64,000 bases of DNA from Guptibacillus spartinae (GCF_028610625.1 NZ_JAQQWU010000001.1:663559-727558); one strand, 5' to 3'; positions 43,813 through 53,236 are shown, counted from the first letter of the stretch. Translations and numbers: made by a program. The notes: generated from the sequence alone by a model not told the origin.

Positions 43813-45174
43813 ATGGTTAAAAGGTTGCCTTTCAAGCGGATAAAATGGCCAGGTTGGGTTGTTCTTATCTTCTTAGGAATTTTCATCGTTATTGGAATTG
43901 GGAAGTGGGTGGGGGATAGCAGTGCAAAGGGCGTTCAATTGAAAAGTAAGGGGGAAACTTCGATTGAATTTAACCAAGATACAGATGAGACAAATCGTTA
44001 TACGATGTTGATTAATACCCCGGTTATTGAAAATTCATCACTAGCTAAATCAATTCAGGATTGGGTTACGAAACAGAAAGAAATTTTTCTATCTGAAGTG
44101 GAAGCTGAAAAAGAGCATCTTGGTTCAGGTTACCGCGCGCATTTAACGATTCTAGTTGATGTGAAAAAAGGCCCGAATGAAACAACGAGTTTGGTTTTTC
44201 ATTCTTCTCATATAGTGAATACTGTTTCAGATAATAACTATGTAAAAATTTTTACGATGGACTCCACTCATAATCCCCTAAATTTAAAGGAAGTATTAAC
44301 GAGTTATGATAAAACGTTAGAGACAATTCGTTCAAACCTTAAAGAACAATTAAAAATGAATGAAACGATCAAAAATGAGTTAATCAACAAAAAGCTTAAT
44401 GAAGTTTTACAAGAGCCAAATTCTTGGAACTGGTTGGCAAATGAAAACTCGCTAACACTCTATATGGATAAATCAAAACTGACAGAGAGTAAAACAGGGA
44501 TGATTGAAGTTAACATTCCGCTCGAAGAAAAAAACACAGGTGGACGTGAACAGTCAGTACTTAAACCTGGTGAAAAATACGTTGCCCTTACTTTTGATGA
44601 TGGACCTAGTCCTGAAGTGACACCGCGCGTGCTAAAAATCCTAAAACAGCATCATGCAAAAGCAACTTTTTTTATGTTAGGCAGTCAAGTAGAAAAGCAT
44701 CCTTCCCTTGCTGCGCAAGTTGCCCATGCTGGTCATGAGATTGGAAATCACACCGATCGGCATATCAACCTGACCCAACTAGAGAAGTCACAATTAGTGA
44801 GGGAGGTTACCAACTCAAGTCAAGAGATTGAAGAAGCAACTGGGCATATTCCTACGCTCATAAGACCTCCTTATGGAGAGATCAACTCACAAGTCGAAGA
44901 AGTTGCGAGATCGAACGGTTCCTCTCTTATTCTATGGTCAGTCGATTCACTGGATTGGAAAAGTAAAAATGCGGAGGCCATTAACGAGGTGGTGCAAGAA
45001 GAAGTTGTGTCAGGCTCGATTATTCTCTTGCATGATGTTCATCCCACTACGGCCGATGCACTACCAAAACTTTTAACTACACTTGAACAGGAAGGGTATC
45101 ATTTTTTAACGGTTTCTCAATTGCTTTCAACTCAGGAAAAATATAGTGCCGGTACTTATTATGGAAAGAGCTAA
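43813..45174 (+). CDS. Polysaccharide deacetylase, PdaC-like
   Basis: The 453-residue protein has a membrane anchor at about 16-34 (VVLIFLGIFIVIGIGKW), a DUF4163/DUF3298-type domain (40-250) and a NodB domain (255-440). The NodB domain has LTFDDGPSPE with catalytic Asp, metal-binding GNHTDRH, RPPYG, WSVDSLDW and ILLHDV. It removes acetyl groups from peptidoglycan sugars outside the membrane; B. subtilis PdaC has the same order. It lies 57 bases upstream of an LCP gene. Confidence 0.9.
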   Translation: MVKRLPFKRIKWPGWVVLIFLGIFIVIGIGKWVGDSSAKGVQLKSKGETSIEFNQDTDETNRYTMLINTPVIENSSLAKSIQDWVTKQKEIFLSEVEAEKEHLGSGYRAHLTILVDVKKGPNETTSLVFHSSHIVNTVSDNNYVKIFTMDSTHNPLNLKEVLTSYDKTLETIRSNLKEQLKMNETIKNELINKKLNEVLQEPNSWNWLANENSLTLYMDKSKLTESKTGMIEVNIPLEEKNTGGREQSVLKPGEKYVALTFDDGPSPEVTPRVLKILKQHHAKATFFMLGSQVEKHPSLAAQVAHAGHEIGNHTDRHINLTQLEKSQLVREVTNSSQEIEEATGHIPTLIRPPYGEINSQVEEVARSNGSSLILWSVDSLDWKSKNAEAINEVVQEEVVSGSIILLHDVHPTTADALPKLLTTLEQEGYHFLTVSQLLSTQEKYSAGTYYGKS

Positions 45175-45231
45175 GAGCGTTATAGCTTCTAGTATTCAAG
45201 ATTCAAATGATAAAAGAATAGGTGGACCAGG

Positions 45232-46230
45232 ATGAAAAATCGATTGTCAAACAGGCGGAAAAATAGGCGTAAGAAAAAATTACTTATAGGAACAGTTATC
45301 CTATTGTTTATGGTTATTGGAGTTTGCAGTTATTTAGGATATCAAATCTATGACACGGCAATGGAGTCTTATAGCGAACTTGATCGGGATCAAGAAATGT
45401 CTGAATTGAGAGATACAAAAGTGGATATTGGAAATGAACCTATTTCAATTCTACTTCTCGGAATTGAGGATTATTCTTCTGATGGAAAGGGAGGGCGAGC
45501 AGATACCCAGGTTGTCTTAACCCTCGATCCTCAGGTTAAGGATGTAACGATGACTACGATTCCGAGGGATACGAAAGTGGATGTTCCTGAAGAGAAAGTT
45601 GGTACTGAATATGCGGGAACCCATAAAATTAACGCGGCCTATACATACGGTTATCTAACAAAGTACGGAGCCAAAAAACTAGCTGTCGAGACGGTGGAAG
45701 ATCTTTTGGATATACCAGTCGATAAGTACGTTGCGGTTGATTTCGATGGGTTTCATGACATTGTTGACGCTATAGGGGGCGTAGAGGTAGACGTGAAATA
45801 CCCTTTTTGGGAGAAGAACTATTATTCCAATGATCGGATTTATTTCGATGAAGGGATTACCAAAATGAATGGAGAAGAAGCGCTCGCCTTTGTAAGAATG
45901 CGAAAACGTGATGTGAATACCGTCTATTCAAGAGACCAACGTCAAAGGCAGTTTATTAAAGCAACGGTTGATGAACTCAAGTCAGGGGACACGATCTTTG
46001 AAGTCAATAAGATCTCAGACGTGTTAAAAAATAACGTTGAGACTAACTTAAAGCCAGGTGAAATGCTTGCCTTACAGAGAAAGTTTTCCTCACTCAGTTC
46101 AACTTCAATTGAAACAAAAGAAATGGTAGGCACAACACCAGATGTGGCCGGTCCGTCTTACTTCATACCCGACTTAAATGAATTAGAAATGCTGAAAGAG
46201 GAGTTGAAAAACGCGTTGAGGTTATCATGA
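45232..46230 (+). CDS. LytR-CpsA-Psr (LCP) family protein
   Basis: The 332-residue protein has an Arg/Lys-rich N-terminus (NRRKNRRKKK), a signal anchor at about 16-38 and the LCP domain. The domain has GIEDYSSDGKGGRADTQVV, TIPRDTKV with conserved Arg residues, KINAAYTYG and AFVRMRKRD. LCP enzymes transfer teichoic acid or other glycopolymers to peptidoglycan from lipid carriers. It follows PdaC-like, so the pair works on the cell wall. Confidence 0.92.
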   Translation: MKNRLSNRRKNRRKKKLLIGTVILLFMVIGVCSYLGYQIYDTAMESYSELDRDQEMSELRDTKVDIGNEPISILLLGIEDYSSDGKGGRADTQVVLTLDPQVKDVTMTTIPRDTKVDVPEEKVGTEYAGTHKINAAYTYGYLTKYGAKKLAVETVEDLLDIPVDKYVAVDFDGFHDIVDAIGGVEVDVKYPFWEKNYYSNDRIYFDEGITKMNGEEALAFVRMRKRDVNTVYSRDQRQRQFIKATVDELKSGDTIFEVNKISDVLKNNVETNLKPGEMLALQRKFSSLSSTSIETKEMVGTTPDVAGPSYFIPDLNELEMLKEELKNALRLS

Positions 46231-46289
46231 TTTAAATTAGTGAAGTGAATTTCGTAGTGTTTCATAACAACATTTGGGAGGTAGTTAGA

Positions 46290-46688
46290 ATGGTTTTTGA
46301 AATGACGACCCAAGTTCGGGTTTCCAATATGGAAGAAGGACGTCAGTGGTATGAGAAATTGTTAAAGAAGAAACCCGATTTCATACCACATGAAGGATTT
46401 GCAGAATGGGAACTTCTACCTGGGTGTTGGCTACAAGTTGCAGAAGGTCATGTCACAGAGGGAAATGGTCCATTGCGGTTAGGGGTGACCGATATACTAG
46501 CTGAAAAAAACCGATTAATTAAAGAGCTACATATAGAAGAGTTCGACATCCATTCAAGGACAGAAGTTCCGGTAAAATGGGGAACGTTTGCGGATCCATG
46601 GGGAAACCGTCTTGGTTTTTTTGAATATATTAACAAGAAAGAAGAAGAGAAACAAATGAAATCAACTTTGGGGAAAATGGAAAAATAA
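46290..46688 (+). CDS. VOC family (glyoxalase/bleomycin resistance) protein 1
   Basis: The 132-residue protein has one VOC fold: VFEMTTQVRVSNMEEGRQWYEKLL, ECLP-like FAEWELLPGCWLQV, then VKWGTFADPWGNRLGFFEY. It may bind a metal and a small substrate; function is unknown. ATG 46290 follows GGGAGG. A charged tail (KKEEEKQMKS) is extra. A related but separate gene follows 76 bases on. Confidence 0.85.
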   Translation: MVFEMTTQVRVSNMEEGRQWYEKLLKKKPDFIPHEGFAEWELLPGCWLQVAEGHVTEGNGPLRLGVTDILAEKNRLIKELHIEEFDIHSRTEVPVKWGTFADPWGNRLGFFEYINKKEEEKQMKSTLGKMEK

Positions 46689-46764
46689 CCTATTTCGTTA
46701 CGTTCAACTGTAGTATTTAACGAAGTCTAAGTCAATCAGATTAAATTGTTCGGGAGGTCAATGG

Positions 46765-47115
46765 ATGTTTGAGAGAATCGATACCTTTTGTGTTAGAGTG
46801 AAAGATATTGAGAAATCAAGCCAGTGGTATGAAGAATCATTAGGATTGCAAGTGATCTTTAAGGGAAAAGGATACCGCATATTAAGAGTCGGAAATGGGA
46901 GTGTACCTTTAACCATCGAAGAGGGAGAGACGAATCCTAGTTCAAATCAAAGTTACCCTATTCTTTACTCAAAAGAAATTGAAAAAACCTATAAAAAACT
47001 AAAAGAACAGAATGTTCGTACAAGTGACATTCATCACGATGAGGATAATTACTACTTCGATTTTTTTGATCCTGATCACAATAAGCTGCAAGTATGTTTC
47101 TTCAATGAGTCATAA
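46765..47115 (+). CDS. VOC family protein 2
   Basis: The 116-residue VOC protein has DTFCVRVKDIEKSSQWYEESLGLQVIFKG and FDFFDPDHNKLQVCF. It is more similar in order to lactoylglutathione-lyase relatives than to protein 1. GGGAGG precedes the ATG. Function is unknown; two VOC genes side by side may act on one pathway or arise from duplication. Confidence 0.87.
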   Translation: MFERIDTFCVRVKDIEKSSQWYEESLGLQVIFKGKGYRILRVGNGSVPLTIEEGETNPSSNQSYPILYSKEIEKTYKKLKEQNVRTSDIHHDEDNYYFDFFDPDHNKLQVCFFNES

Positions 47116-47143
47116 AGGGGAAGCAATTCGAGAGGGGGAGGGA

Positions 47144-47596
47144 ATGAACCCAACATTACCTCTAACACAAAATGAAAGAATGCAACTAAGAAAAGCCAAC
47201 GTCAGAATAAATGAAATACATACGTTAACCACTTCAGAAATAGCCCAAATCTTGCATGTTTCAATTGAAAGGGCAAAAGTCTATAAAGGCTTAACCGATT
47301 TTCAATCAGTTCCATCGATTGGTTTTCAATTAGCCGACAAGTTGGTAGCGATCTTAAAAATCCATTCATTGAATGAAATAAAAAATCAAAATAGTAGTGA
47401 TCTATTCAATGAGTTAGAACAATGTTTAGGTGTTTGGACGGACAGTTGTGTGGAAGATCAAATTCGTTGTGTGATTCACTATGCGAATCACCCGAATAGT
47501 AATAAGAAATGGTTCAATTTCACAGAGGAACGGAAAAAGCACAGGGCAATAATAGGTTATCCAAAGAATCGCCCTAAAAAAGCCTGGTATGAATAG
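47144..47596 (+). CDS. Helix-hairpin-helix 'pathogenicity locus' (Cdd1) family protein
   Basis: The 150-residue protein has an HhH region (FQSVPSIGFQLADKLVAILKIHS) and a Cys-containing C-terminal half (LGVWTDSCVEDQIRCVIHYANHP, KKWFNFTEERK) that is typical of the Cdd1 family found beside the Clostridioides difficile pathogenicity locus. Role is unknown; HhH suggests nucleic-acid binding. ATG 47144 is 5 bases after AGAGGGGG; an ATG at 47105 overlaps the previous gene and is possible. Confidence 0.8.
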   Translation: MNPTLPLTQNERMQLRKANVRINEIHTLTTSEIAQILHVSIERAKVYKGLTDFQSVPSIGFQLADKLVAILKIHSLNEIKNQNSSDLFNELEQCLGVWTDSCVEDQIRCVIHYANHPNSNKKWFNFTEERKKHRAIIGYPKNRPKKAWYE

Positions 47597-47607
47597 GAAG
47601 AAGGAAA

Positions 47608-48262
47608 ATGAAAAATAAGGGGATTGGAAAGTTATTTTTCTATAGTGACCAAGTCGTTGAATCTCCTGGAAACCAACGTCTGGACGCTTTGCTGTTTGAA
47701 GGATTGGAAATAAGCACGATTAAAGTAGGATATATCCCTTCCACGGAGGAAAAGCGTAAACAATATTTTCAAACAAAAGTTCAATATTATCAAGATTATG
47801 GTGTAACGAATATTCTCTATTTTGATTTATATACGGAATTTAATTCATTAAAAATAAAAGAGTTGTTACAATGTGACATTATTCATCTTTCAGCAGGTAA
47901 CCCGATTAATTTTAGCAATGCTATGAATCTTCGTGGCATGAATAAAGTTCTAGAGGAGTATTTACAAAGCGGGGGAATCATTGTAGGGGTAAGTGGAGGT
48001 GGCGTTCTACTCGGGGATTCTGTTAACTTATTTCAGCTATTTATCGATGATTACAAAAAATCATCTCACACGTTGCAGTTTGTAGATTTTGAATTTCTCC
48101 CTCACTATAATCGTTGGAATGAAGACTTTAAACAAAAGGTAAGGCAATATTCGGAAAGAAAAAAAAAAGAAAATCGTTTGCGTTAATGATGGAGATGGAC
48201 TAATAGTTGAGGGAGATTCGATCCACATGATTGGTAATGCTCAAGTGATTGATGGATCCTAA
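47608..48262 (+). pseudogene. Peptidase E-like (S51) gene with frameshift in an A10 run
   Basis: The first frame (47608-48186) encodes 192 residues of a class I glutamine amidotransferase-like peptidase E: HLSAGNPINF and the nucleophile elbow GVSGGGVLLG. It then enters a run of ten A (48159-48168) and ends early. In the +1 frame the expected C-terminus continues: KIVCVNDGDGLIVEGDSIH to a stop at 48260-48262. With nine A the product would be 217 residues, the normal family size. It may be a mutation, a sequencing error, or transcriptional slippage. Peptidase E cleaves Asp-X dipeptides. Confidence 0.75.
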
Positions 48263-48290
48263 TTTTTATCTTAAAAGGTGCTTTATTAGT

Positions 48291-48329
48291 AAAGGGAAAG
48301 CTGAGTGTAATTCGGCTTTCCCTTTTTTT
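48291..48329 (+). terminator. Terminator after the peptidase E gene
   Basis: AAAGGGAAAGCTGA and TCGGCTTTCCC, then seven T. It also separates the convergent carotenoid operon. Confidence 0.8.
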
Positions 48330-48334
48330 CACGA

Positions 48335-49795
48335 CTAGCCTTCTCGAATAATTCGCTCTGCAACGTTTTTTCCGCTAATCACGACCATCGGCGATCCACC
48401 ACCAGGATGCGTACTGCCTCCAGCGAAGTAGAGGTTTTGTATATCCTTTGATTGATTTGACGGTCGAAGAAAGCTGTTTTTTAAAGAGTTCGAGGATATG
48501 CCATAGAGGGCTCCTCGGAAAGCATGAAACTTTTTTTGAATCTCATTAGGACCGATCACCTTTTCGACAACGAGGTGATCTCGAATGGGTAGTCCCTTTG
48601 CTTCCAATCGCTGATAGATCTTTTCTTTATAGTCTTCTAATGAGATGTCATTCTCTTTTGTAAGTGGAGGGGCATTCACTAGAATAAAGAGATTATCTCC
48701 GTCTGGAGAAATAGAGGGATCCGTTACAGAAGAATTTGAAATATAAATGGTAGGATCCTCTGGCCACTTTTCGTTAAACAGCGTTCTAAATTCTTTTAAA
48801 TAATCTTTTGAGAAATAGACTTGATGGTGCGTCAGGTTCGGGAGCTTCGTCGAAAGCCCGGCCATGATGACGAATGCTGAAATTGATGGAGAAGATCGCT
48901 CGATTTTTTTATTAGGCAGAGAAGGACGATTTTTCTCCGCTACAAGCGCAGGATAGGCGTGAAGCAAATCTCCATTAATAATAATATAGTCGACAGGATA
49001 CGTATTCGTAGCTGTTTTAATCTGACGTGCTTCTTTCTTCTCAATATCAATGCTCGTTACCTCTGTATTGAGGTGAAAGGTGACGCCGAGTTGCTTTGCT
49101 GCGCGTTCAAGACTATCAGCAAGCTTTGTATTACCGCCTTTAACATAATAAACTCCCTGTACCATCTCCAAGTAACCAATCATGGCAAACGTTGCAGGTG
49201 ATTGAAAGGGAGAAGAGCCAATATAAGTTGAATAACGGTTAAAGGCTTTAAGGAGAAGCGGATGCTTGAAATACCGCTTGTGAAAATGATTCATTTTTTC
49301 AAGCGGCCGTACTTGAACAACCGCGTTAAATAAACTGGGAGACAGGTAATCTTTCCAGTTAGTAAACATCTTAGGAAAAAACGAGTTCTTAGATAATTGG
49401 TAAAGACGTTCGATTTCCTTTAAGTAGTGTGAATAGTTTTCTGCGGCAAACGAGTCAAGATGTTGTAGCTGTTCTTTCATAAACGTTTCATCTGTACTCA
49501 TCATAAACGATTGACCATCGTCATCGACGTTTTTTGTATGATGATCGAGTTTAATCCAATGATAATAATCTCGAGGATTCAGGTTTGCTTCTTCAAAGAT
49601 TGAATCAAATACTTCTGGCATTGTCATCGTATTTGGACCAAAGTCAAAGTGATAGGTGCCCATTTCCACAGGCATCATTTTCCCACCCGTATAAGCATTT
49701 TTATCAAAAACGTGAACATCATATCCCTTGCTAGCTAGTTTAATTGAAGCTGATAGTCCACCTAGACCAGCTCCAACGATGGCAACTGTTTTCAT
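48335..49795 (-). CDS. Carotenoid desaturase/oxygenase, CrtN/CrtP family (paralogue 3)
   Basis: The 486-residue FAD enzyme has GAGLGGLSAS at 7-16, GGKMMPVEMG, FDFGPNTMTMPE and GGSTHPGGGSPMVV at the C-terminus. The STHPGGGxPMV form is shared with paralogue 4 and with the CrtP/CrtNb oxygenases that oxidise end methyl groups. ATG 49795 overlaps the glycosyltransferase stop (ATGA), so this is the last gene of the minus operon. Terminal oxidation is the favoured role but is not proven. Confidence 0.88.
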   Translation of the reverse strand: MKTVAIVGAGLGGLSASIKLASKGYDVHVFDKNAYTGGKMMPVEMGTYHFDFGPNTMTMPEVFDSIFEEANLNPRDYYHWIKLDHHTKNVDDDGQSFMMSTDETFMKEQLQHLDSFAAENYSHYLKEIERLYQLSKNSFFPKMFTNWKDYLSPSLFNAVVQVRPLEKMNHFHKRYFKHPLLLKAFNRYSTYIGSSPFQSPATFAMIGYLEMVQGVYYVKGGNTKLADSLERAAKQLGVTFHLNTEVTSIDIEKKEARQIKTATNTYPVDYIIINGDLLHAYPALVAEKNRPSLPNKKIERSSPSISAFVIMAGLSTKLPNLTHHQVYFSKDYLKEFRTLFNEKWPEDPTIYISNSSVTDPSISPDGDNLFILVNAPPLTKENDISLEDYKEKIYQRLEAKGLPIRDHLVVEKVIGPNEIQKKFHAFRGALYGISSNSLKNSFLRPSNQSKDIQNLYFAGGSTHPGGGSPMVVISGKNVAERIIREG

Positions 49796-50904
49796 GAATA
49801 CGTTCTTCCTTTCCAAACATATCCCTTCTGTTTTAATCCTTTTCGCATGGAATGGATAAGAAGAACCATAAATGCAAGAGCACTAAACGGCATGAGGAGG
49901 GATAGTGTGATTCGCTGTTCTGTTCGAAGATCAACCCATGCCTTCTGGAATACAATTAGAAGGTAGGGAACGAATAAAGTGAATTGAAATGATCCTGTAA
50001 AAGATGTATAAAGCCCAATTAGTATTAAAACGAGTGGGCCGATATAGAAGCAACCATAAAATAGAAAAAGAAAAGCAATGAGAAAGCGAGATCGCCCAAG
50101 ACCTGGAAATAAATTTTTGGTGAAACCATTCCAAACTTCACGATTTGTTTGATACATAAAGCACGTGACCATCTTAGTGATATTAGCAAGAAGCACATGC
50201 TTTCCTTCCCTTTTAAAGGCTTTTGCCAAATCAATATCATCAAGCAGCGTGTCTCGAATGCTTGCATGACCACCAACCTGTTCGTAGGCATCCTTATGAA
50301 CGATCATAAATGCCCCATGAGCTGCAGTGAAGGCGGGAAGCGTTGAATAGTTAGCTGGTGCTAAAGGAAGATGAAAAAAGACGACAAAATGTTGGAGCGG
50401 CACGAGTAATTTTTCTAGAAATAAGCTGACTGGAAAAGCAGGGAAACCAGTCAGCATGGAAGCGCGTTTCCTTTGCATTAATGCAACTGATGTTTGAATG
50501 GTATCAGGTGATAATCGAAGATCCGCATCATTGAACATCAAATATTCACCTCTAGCATGCTCACTAAGCTGATGGCAAGCGTACACTTTACCTGTCCAAC
50601 CTTCTGGAAGCTCGTTACCTTCGAAGATAGTAAAGCGAGAATCGTTTTTTGTATACTTTCGAAGCAAATGTAAGGTTTGGTCACTTGAATGATCATCAAG
50701 AAAGAGAACTTCGAAATGAGGATAGGTTAGCTTTTGTAAACTAGTAACAAGATCCTTCACATTTCGTTCCTCATCACGAAGAGGGACGAGAATGGATACT
50801 AGTCCATTCTCGTCCCCCGTCTTCTTAAGGCGCGGCATGAAGAGTGAATTAATGATTGTCCAAAGTAAAAATAAGACAAGTATAGATATATAGATCAATA
50901 TCAT
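49792..50904 (-). CDS. Membrane glycosyltransferase family 2, CrtQ-like
   Basis: The 370-residue protein has an N-terminal membrane helix (1-20), the GT2 domain with SILVPLRDEERNV, LFLDDHSSDQT, the metal motif FNDADLRLS and LLDDIDLAKAF, then three or four C-terminal helices. This is the CrtQ layout of the staphyloxanthin pathway (glucose added to a carotenoid acid), and also fits glucosylation of a carotenoid hydroxyl. Coupled at both ends by TGATG/ATGA overlaps in the carotenoid operon. Confidence 0.87.
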   Translation of the reverse strand: MILIYISILVLFLLWTIINSLFMPRLKKTGDENGLVSILVPLRDEERNVKDLVTSLQKLTYPHFEVLFLDDHSSDQTLHLLRKYTKNDSRFTIFEGNELPEGWTGKVYACHQLSEHARGEYLMFNDADLRLSPDTIQTSVALMQRKRASMLTGFPAFPVSLFLEKLLVPLQHFVVFFHLPLAPANYSTLPAFTAAHGAFMIVHKDAYEQVGGHASIRDTLLDDIDLAKAFKREGKHVLLANITKMVTCFMYQTNREVWNGFTKNLFPGLGRSRFLIAFLFLFYGCFYIGPLVLILIGLYTSFTGSFQFTLFVPYLLIVFQKAWVDLRTEQRITLSLLMPFSALAFMVLLIHSMRKGLKQKGYVWKGRTYS

Positions 50905-51713
50905 CAAACAATCACCTCTTCCTCCGTCGCTTTGTTCTTTTGGGTTATGGTCTTCTTATATGTGACTAAAAGTAAAAGTGTGGGAACGAACGTTAACAAG
51001 CAGGCAAGCCATAATCCGTCTAATAATGCTAAGAAAATAAACATCCCCATAACCATTCCAAACAGCAAGACCATACGATTTTTCCATAGATTAAAAGCCG
51101 TTTTATTTAATACCTTATTTCGCATATAAAGGGGATAGAGTAACAGATGGAAAAAGAATGATACCCAGAACCACCCGGTAAAGTTTTGAAAAGGAACGTT
51201 ATAATACGCGCCATCACCATCCCAGCCCCAATATCCTTTCACTAAATAGGCGACAGGATCAATAATTAAATCGATTAATACTGCAATCAGAGAACCTGTT
51301 AGAGCATAAGCTAGCCACCTCATGTACCCTTGTTTCATCTTCTCGATCAATTGCAAGGAAAGCACATGGGTAACGGCGATCACCATAATCCAGGCAAATC
51401 CAATTCCAATAGGAACATCAGCTATTTTGAAACCAAAATCGCCTGAGTAATCATATTGACCAAAGATTAAGCCATAATGAACGCCGAGGCCTTCAGCGAT
51501 CATACTAAACACAAAGATAAAGGAGGCATATAATAGCCCCCGAAATGGTCCGAAAGTACGAATGAAATATAGACTTCCTAATATCCCACATAGAATAAGG
51601 AAGAAGGCGTTTGCCCAATTTAAAAAAGGTGGTAGCAGGTCGAATCCTACGAGAATCAACCCGCAACCGTACCAAAAAATAAAAAATCGAAAAATCACGT
51701 TATCCCATTTCAT
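50904..51713 (-). CDS. CruF-like carotenoid biosynthesis membrane protein (DUF422)
   Basis: The 269-residue protein has seven or eight membrane helices and the DUF422 patterns MIAEGLGVHYGLIFGQYDYS, IPIGFAW-like DVPIGIGFAWIMV and LIDLIIDPVAYLVKGYWGWDG. CruF proteins are carotenoid 1,2-hydratases in cyanobacteria, Deinococcus and haloarchaea. Its place between a CrtN-like gene and a glycosyltransferase suggests it adds water to one end, making the hydroxyl that is later glucosylated. This is inference for C30. Not part of the Staphylococcus operon. Confidence 0.85.
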   Translation of the reverse strand: MKWDNVIFRFFIFWYGCGLILVGFDLLPPFLNWANAFFLILCGILGSLYFIRTFGPFRGLLYASFIFVFSMIAEGLGVHYGLIFGQYDYSGDFGFKIADVPIGIGFAWIMVIAVTHVLSLQLIEKMKQGYMRWLAYALTGSLIAVLIDLIIDPVAYLVKGYWGWDGDGAYYNVPFQNFTGWFWVSFFFHLLLYPLYMRNKVLNKTAFNLWKNRMVLLFGMVMGMFIFLALLDGLWLACLLTFVPTLLLLVTYKKTITQKNKATEEEVIV

Positions 51714-51730
51714 GATGCGAAGGTCCTTTC

Positions 51731-53236
51731 TTAGCCAGTTTGCTCATCTTTCAATTTCTGGTCCTCCGCAATTAAGTCCGCAGTGAGTTGACCTGAGAGC
51801 GTGACCATTGGGACACCGCCGCCTGGATGTGTTGAACCACCTACAAAGTATAAATTATCGACCAACTGACTTCTTGATGGAATTTTAAATCCACCGTTCA
51901 CCTTTCGATCTGTGGCTACACCGTAAATTGAACCGCCGTTTGACCCATATAATTCTTTTATATCATCTGGAATAAATTGATATTCGAATTCGATTGATTC
52001 ACGAAGCCCTGTCATACCCATACGCTCAAGTTTATCTAGGACAATTTCACGATATCTCCCACGATGTTGTTCAAAACTCTCGCCAGGCTGAAGGGGTGGA
52101 ACATGTGTCAGTACAAATAAATTTTCTTTGCCCGCAGGAGCCTGCGTTGGATCCGATTTTGAAGAAACACCTATATAAACCGTTGGATCATCTGCTGGGA
52201 CGCCCTCGTCAAAGATTTGCTTAAACTCAAGTTCTGGATCTTTTGAGAAAAAGAAATTGTGATGTTGTAAGTGATCGAATGTTTTGTTTACACCTAATAG
52301 CATAACAAGACCAGAGACTGTAGGCGTATATTTTTTCATCTCTTCTTTTACTTTTTCTGCTCCAGGTTCACCCTTTAGTAGTGTCTCGTGAGCCGGAATA
52401 CCTTCAAGGTTACTAACAATTAAATCAGCTTCCATCATCGTTCCATTAGCTAGCTTTACGCCAGCGGCTTTTTTGTTTACCGTAAGAATTTCAGCCACTT
52501 CTGTATTTACTTGAATGTCGACACCTAGCTCATCAAGTAGCTTAAGCATTCCTTCAGCAATTTTGTACATTCCACCTTCAACATAGTAGATTCCTAGGCC
52601 AAGTTGAACATAGACAAGCTGAGATAGAATGGCTGGAGAATGATAAGGTGAAGAGCCAATATACATGATAAAGAAGTTAAATAGCTGTTGGAGATGTTTG
52701 TCATCTAGATATTTTTCAGTAGCCTGATTCATTGATTTCATCGGATTCATTGTAAGAAGATCTTTAAAAGAATGAAGCTTCTGTAAATCTTGGATGCCTG
52801 ATAAGCTTTTTTTATAAAAACTTTTCAAGCTAAGGTCAAACATCGTTTTGCAGTAATCTAAATAAGAGAGGAAGTTAGAATAATCTTTCTCTGAGCGTTT
52901 ATGTACCTCAGATAACATCACGGCAATGTCACTCGTAACATCAATCTGTACACCGTCTTCAAAAAAAGTTCTCCACTGAGGTTCAATTCGTTTAATCGAC
53001 ATATAATCGTTTACATTTCGATCCGCACTCTTAAACAACTTCTCAAGTACCCAGGGCATTGTAAGAATCGAAGGGCCGGTGTCAAACTTAAATCCCTGAC
53101 CAGAACGCTTGTTTAATTTACCACCAGCTCGTTCATTTTTTTCTAGTACAGTCACTTGATGCCCATCTGCTGCGAGACGGATAGCTGCTGAAAGTCCACC
53201 AAGACCAGCCCCAATAACGATCGTTTTTTTGCTCAT
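51731..53236 (-). CDS. Carotenoid desaturase/oxygenase, CrtN/CrtP family (paralogue 4)
   Basis: The 501-residue protein has GAGLGGLSAA at 8-17, EKNERAGGKLNKRSGQGFKFDTGPSILTMP and GGSTHPGGGVPMVTLSG. It is first in the minus operon, 17 bases before the CruF-like gene. Closest in motifs to paralogue 3 and to Staphylococcus CrtP/CrtN. AGGAGGAGAAGG precedes the ATG. It may be the main desaturase or oxygenase; the four paralogues should be separated by phylogeny. Confidence 0.9.
   Translation of the reverse strand: MSKKTIVIGAGLGGLSAAIRLAADGHQVTVLEKNERAGGKLNKRSGQGFKFDTGPSILTMPWVLEKLFKSADRNVNDYMSIKRIEPQWRTFFEDGVQIDVTSDIAVMLSEVHKRSEKDYSNFLSYLDYCKTMFDLSLKSFYKKSLSGIQDLQKLHSFKDLLTMNPMKSMNQATEKYLDDKHLQQLFNFFIMYIGSSPYHSPAILSQLVYVQLGLGIYYVEGGMYKIAEGMLKLLDELGVDIQVNTEVAEILTVNKKAAGVKLANGTMMEADLIVSNLEGIPAHETLLKGEPGAEKVKEEMKKYTPTVSGLVMLLGVNKTFDHLQHHNFFFSKDPELEFKQIFDEGVPADDPTVYIGVSSKSDPTQAPAGKENLFVLTHVPPLQPGESFEQHRGRYREIVLDKLERMGMTGLRESIEFEYQFIPDDIKELYGSNGGSIYGVATDRKVNGGFKIPSRSQLVDNLYFVGGSTHPGGGVPMVTLSGQLTADLIAEDQKLKDEQTG

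Noticed and set aside
47012..47596. Longer start for the Cdd1-type gene at 47012
   Set aside because: The extra 44 codons lie inside the preceding VOC gene in another frame; ATG 47144 has its own strong site.
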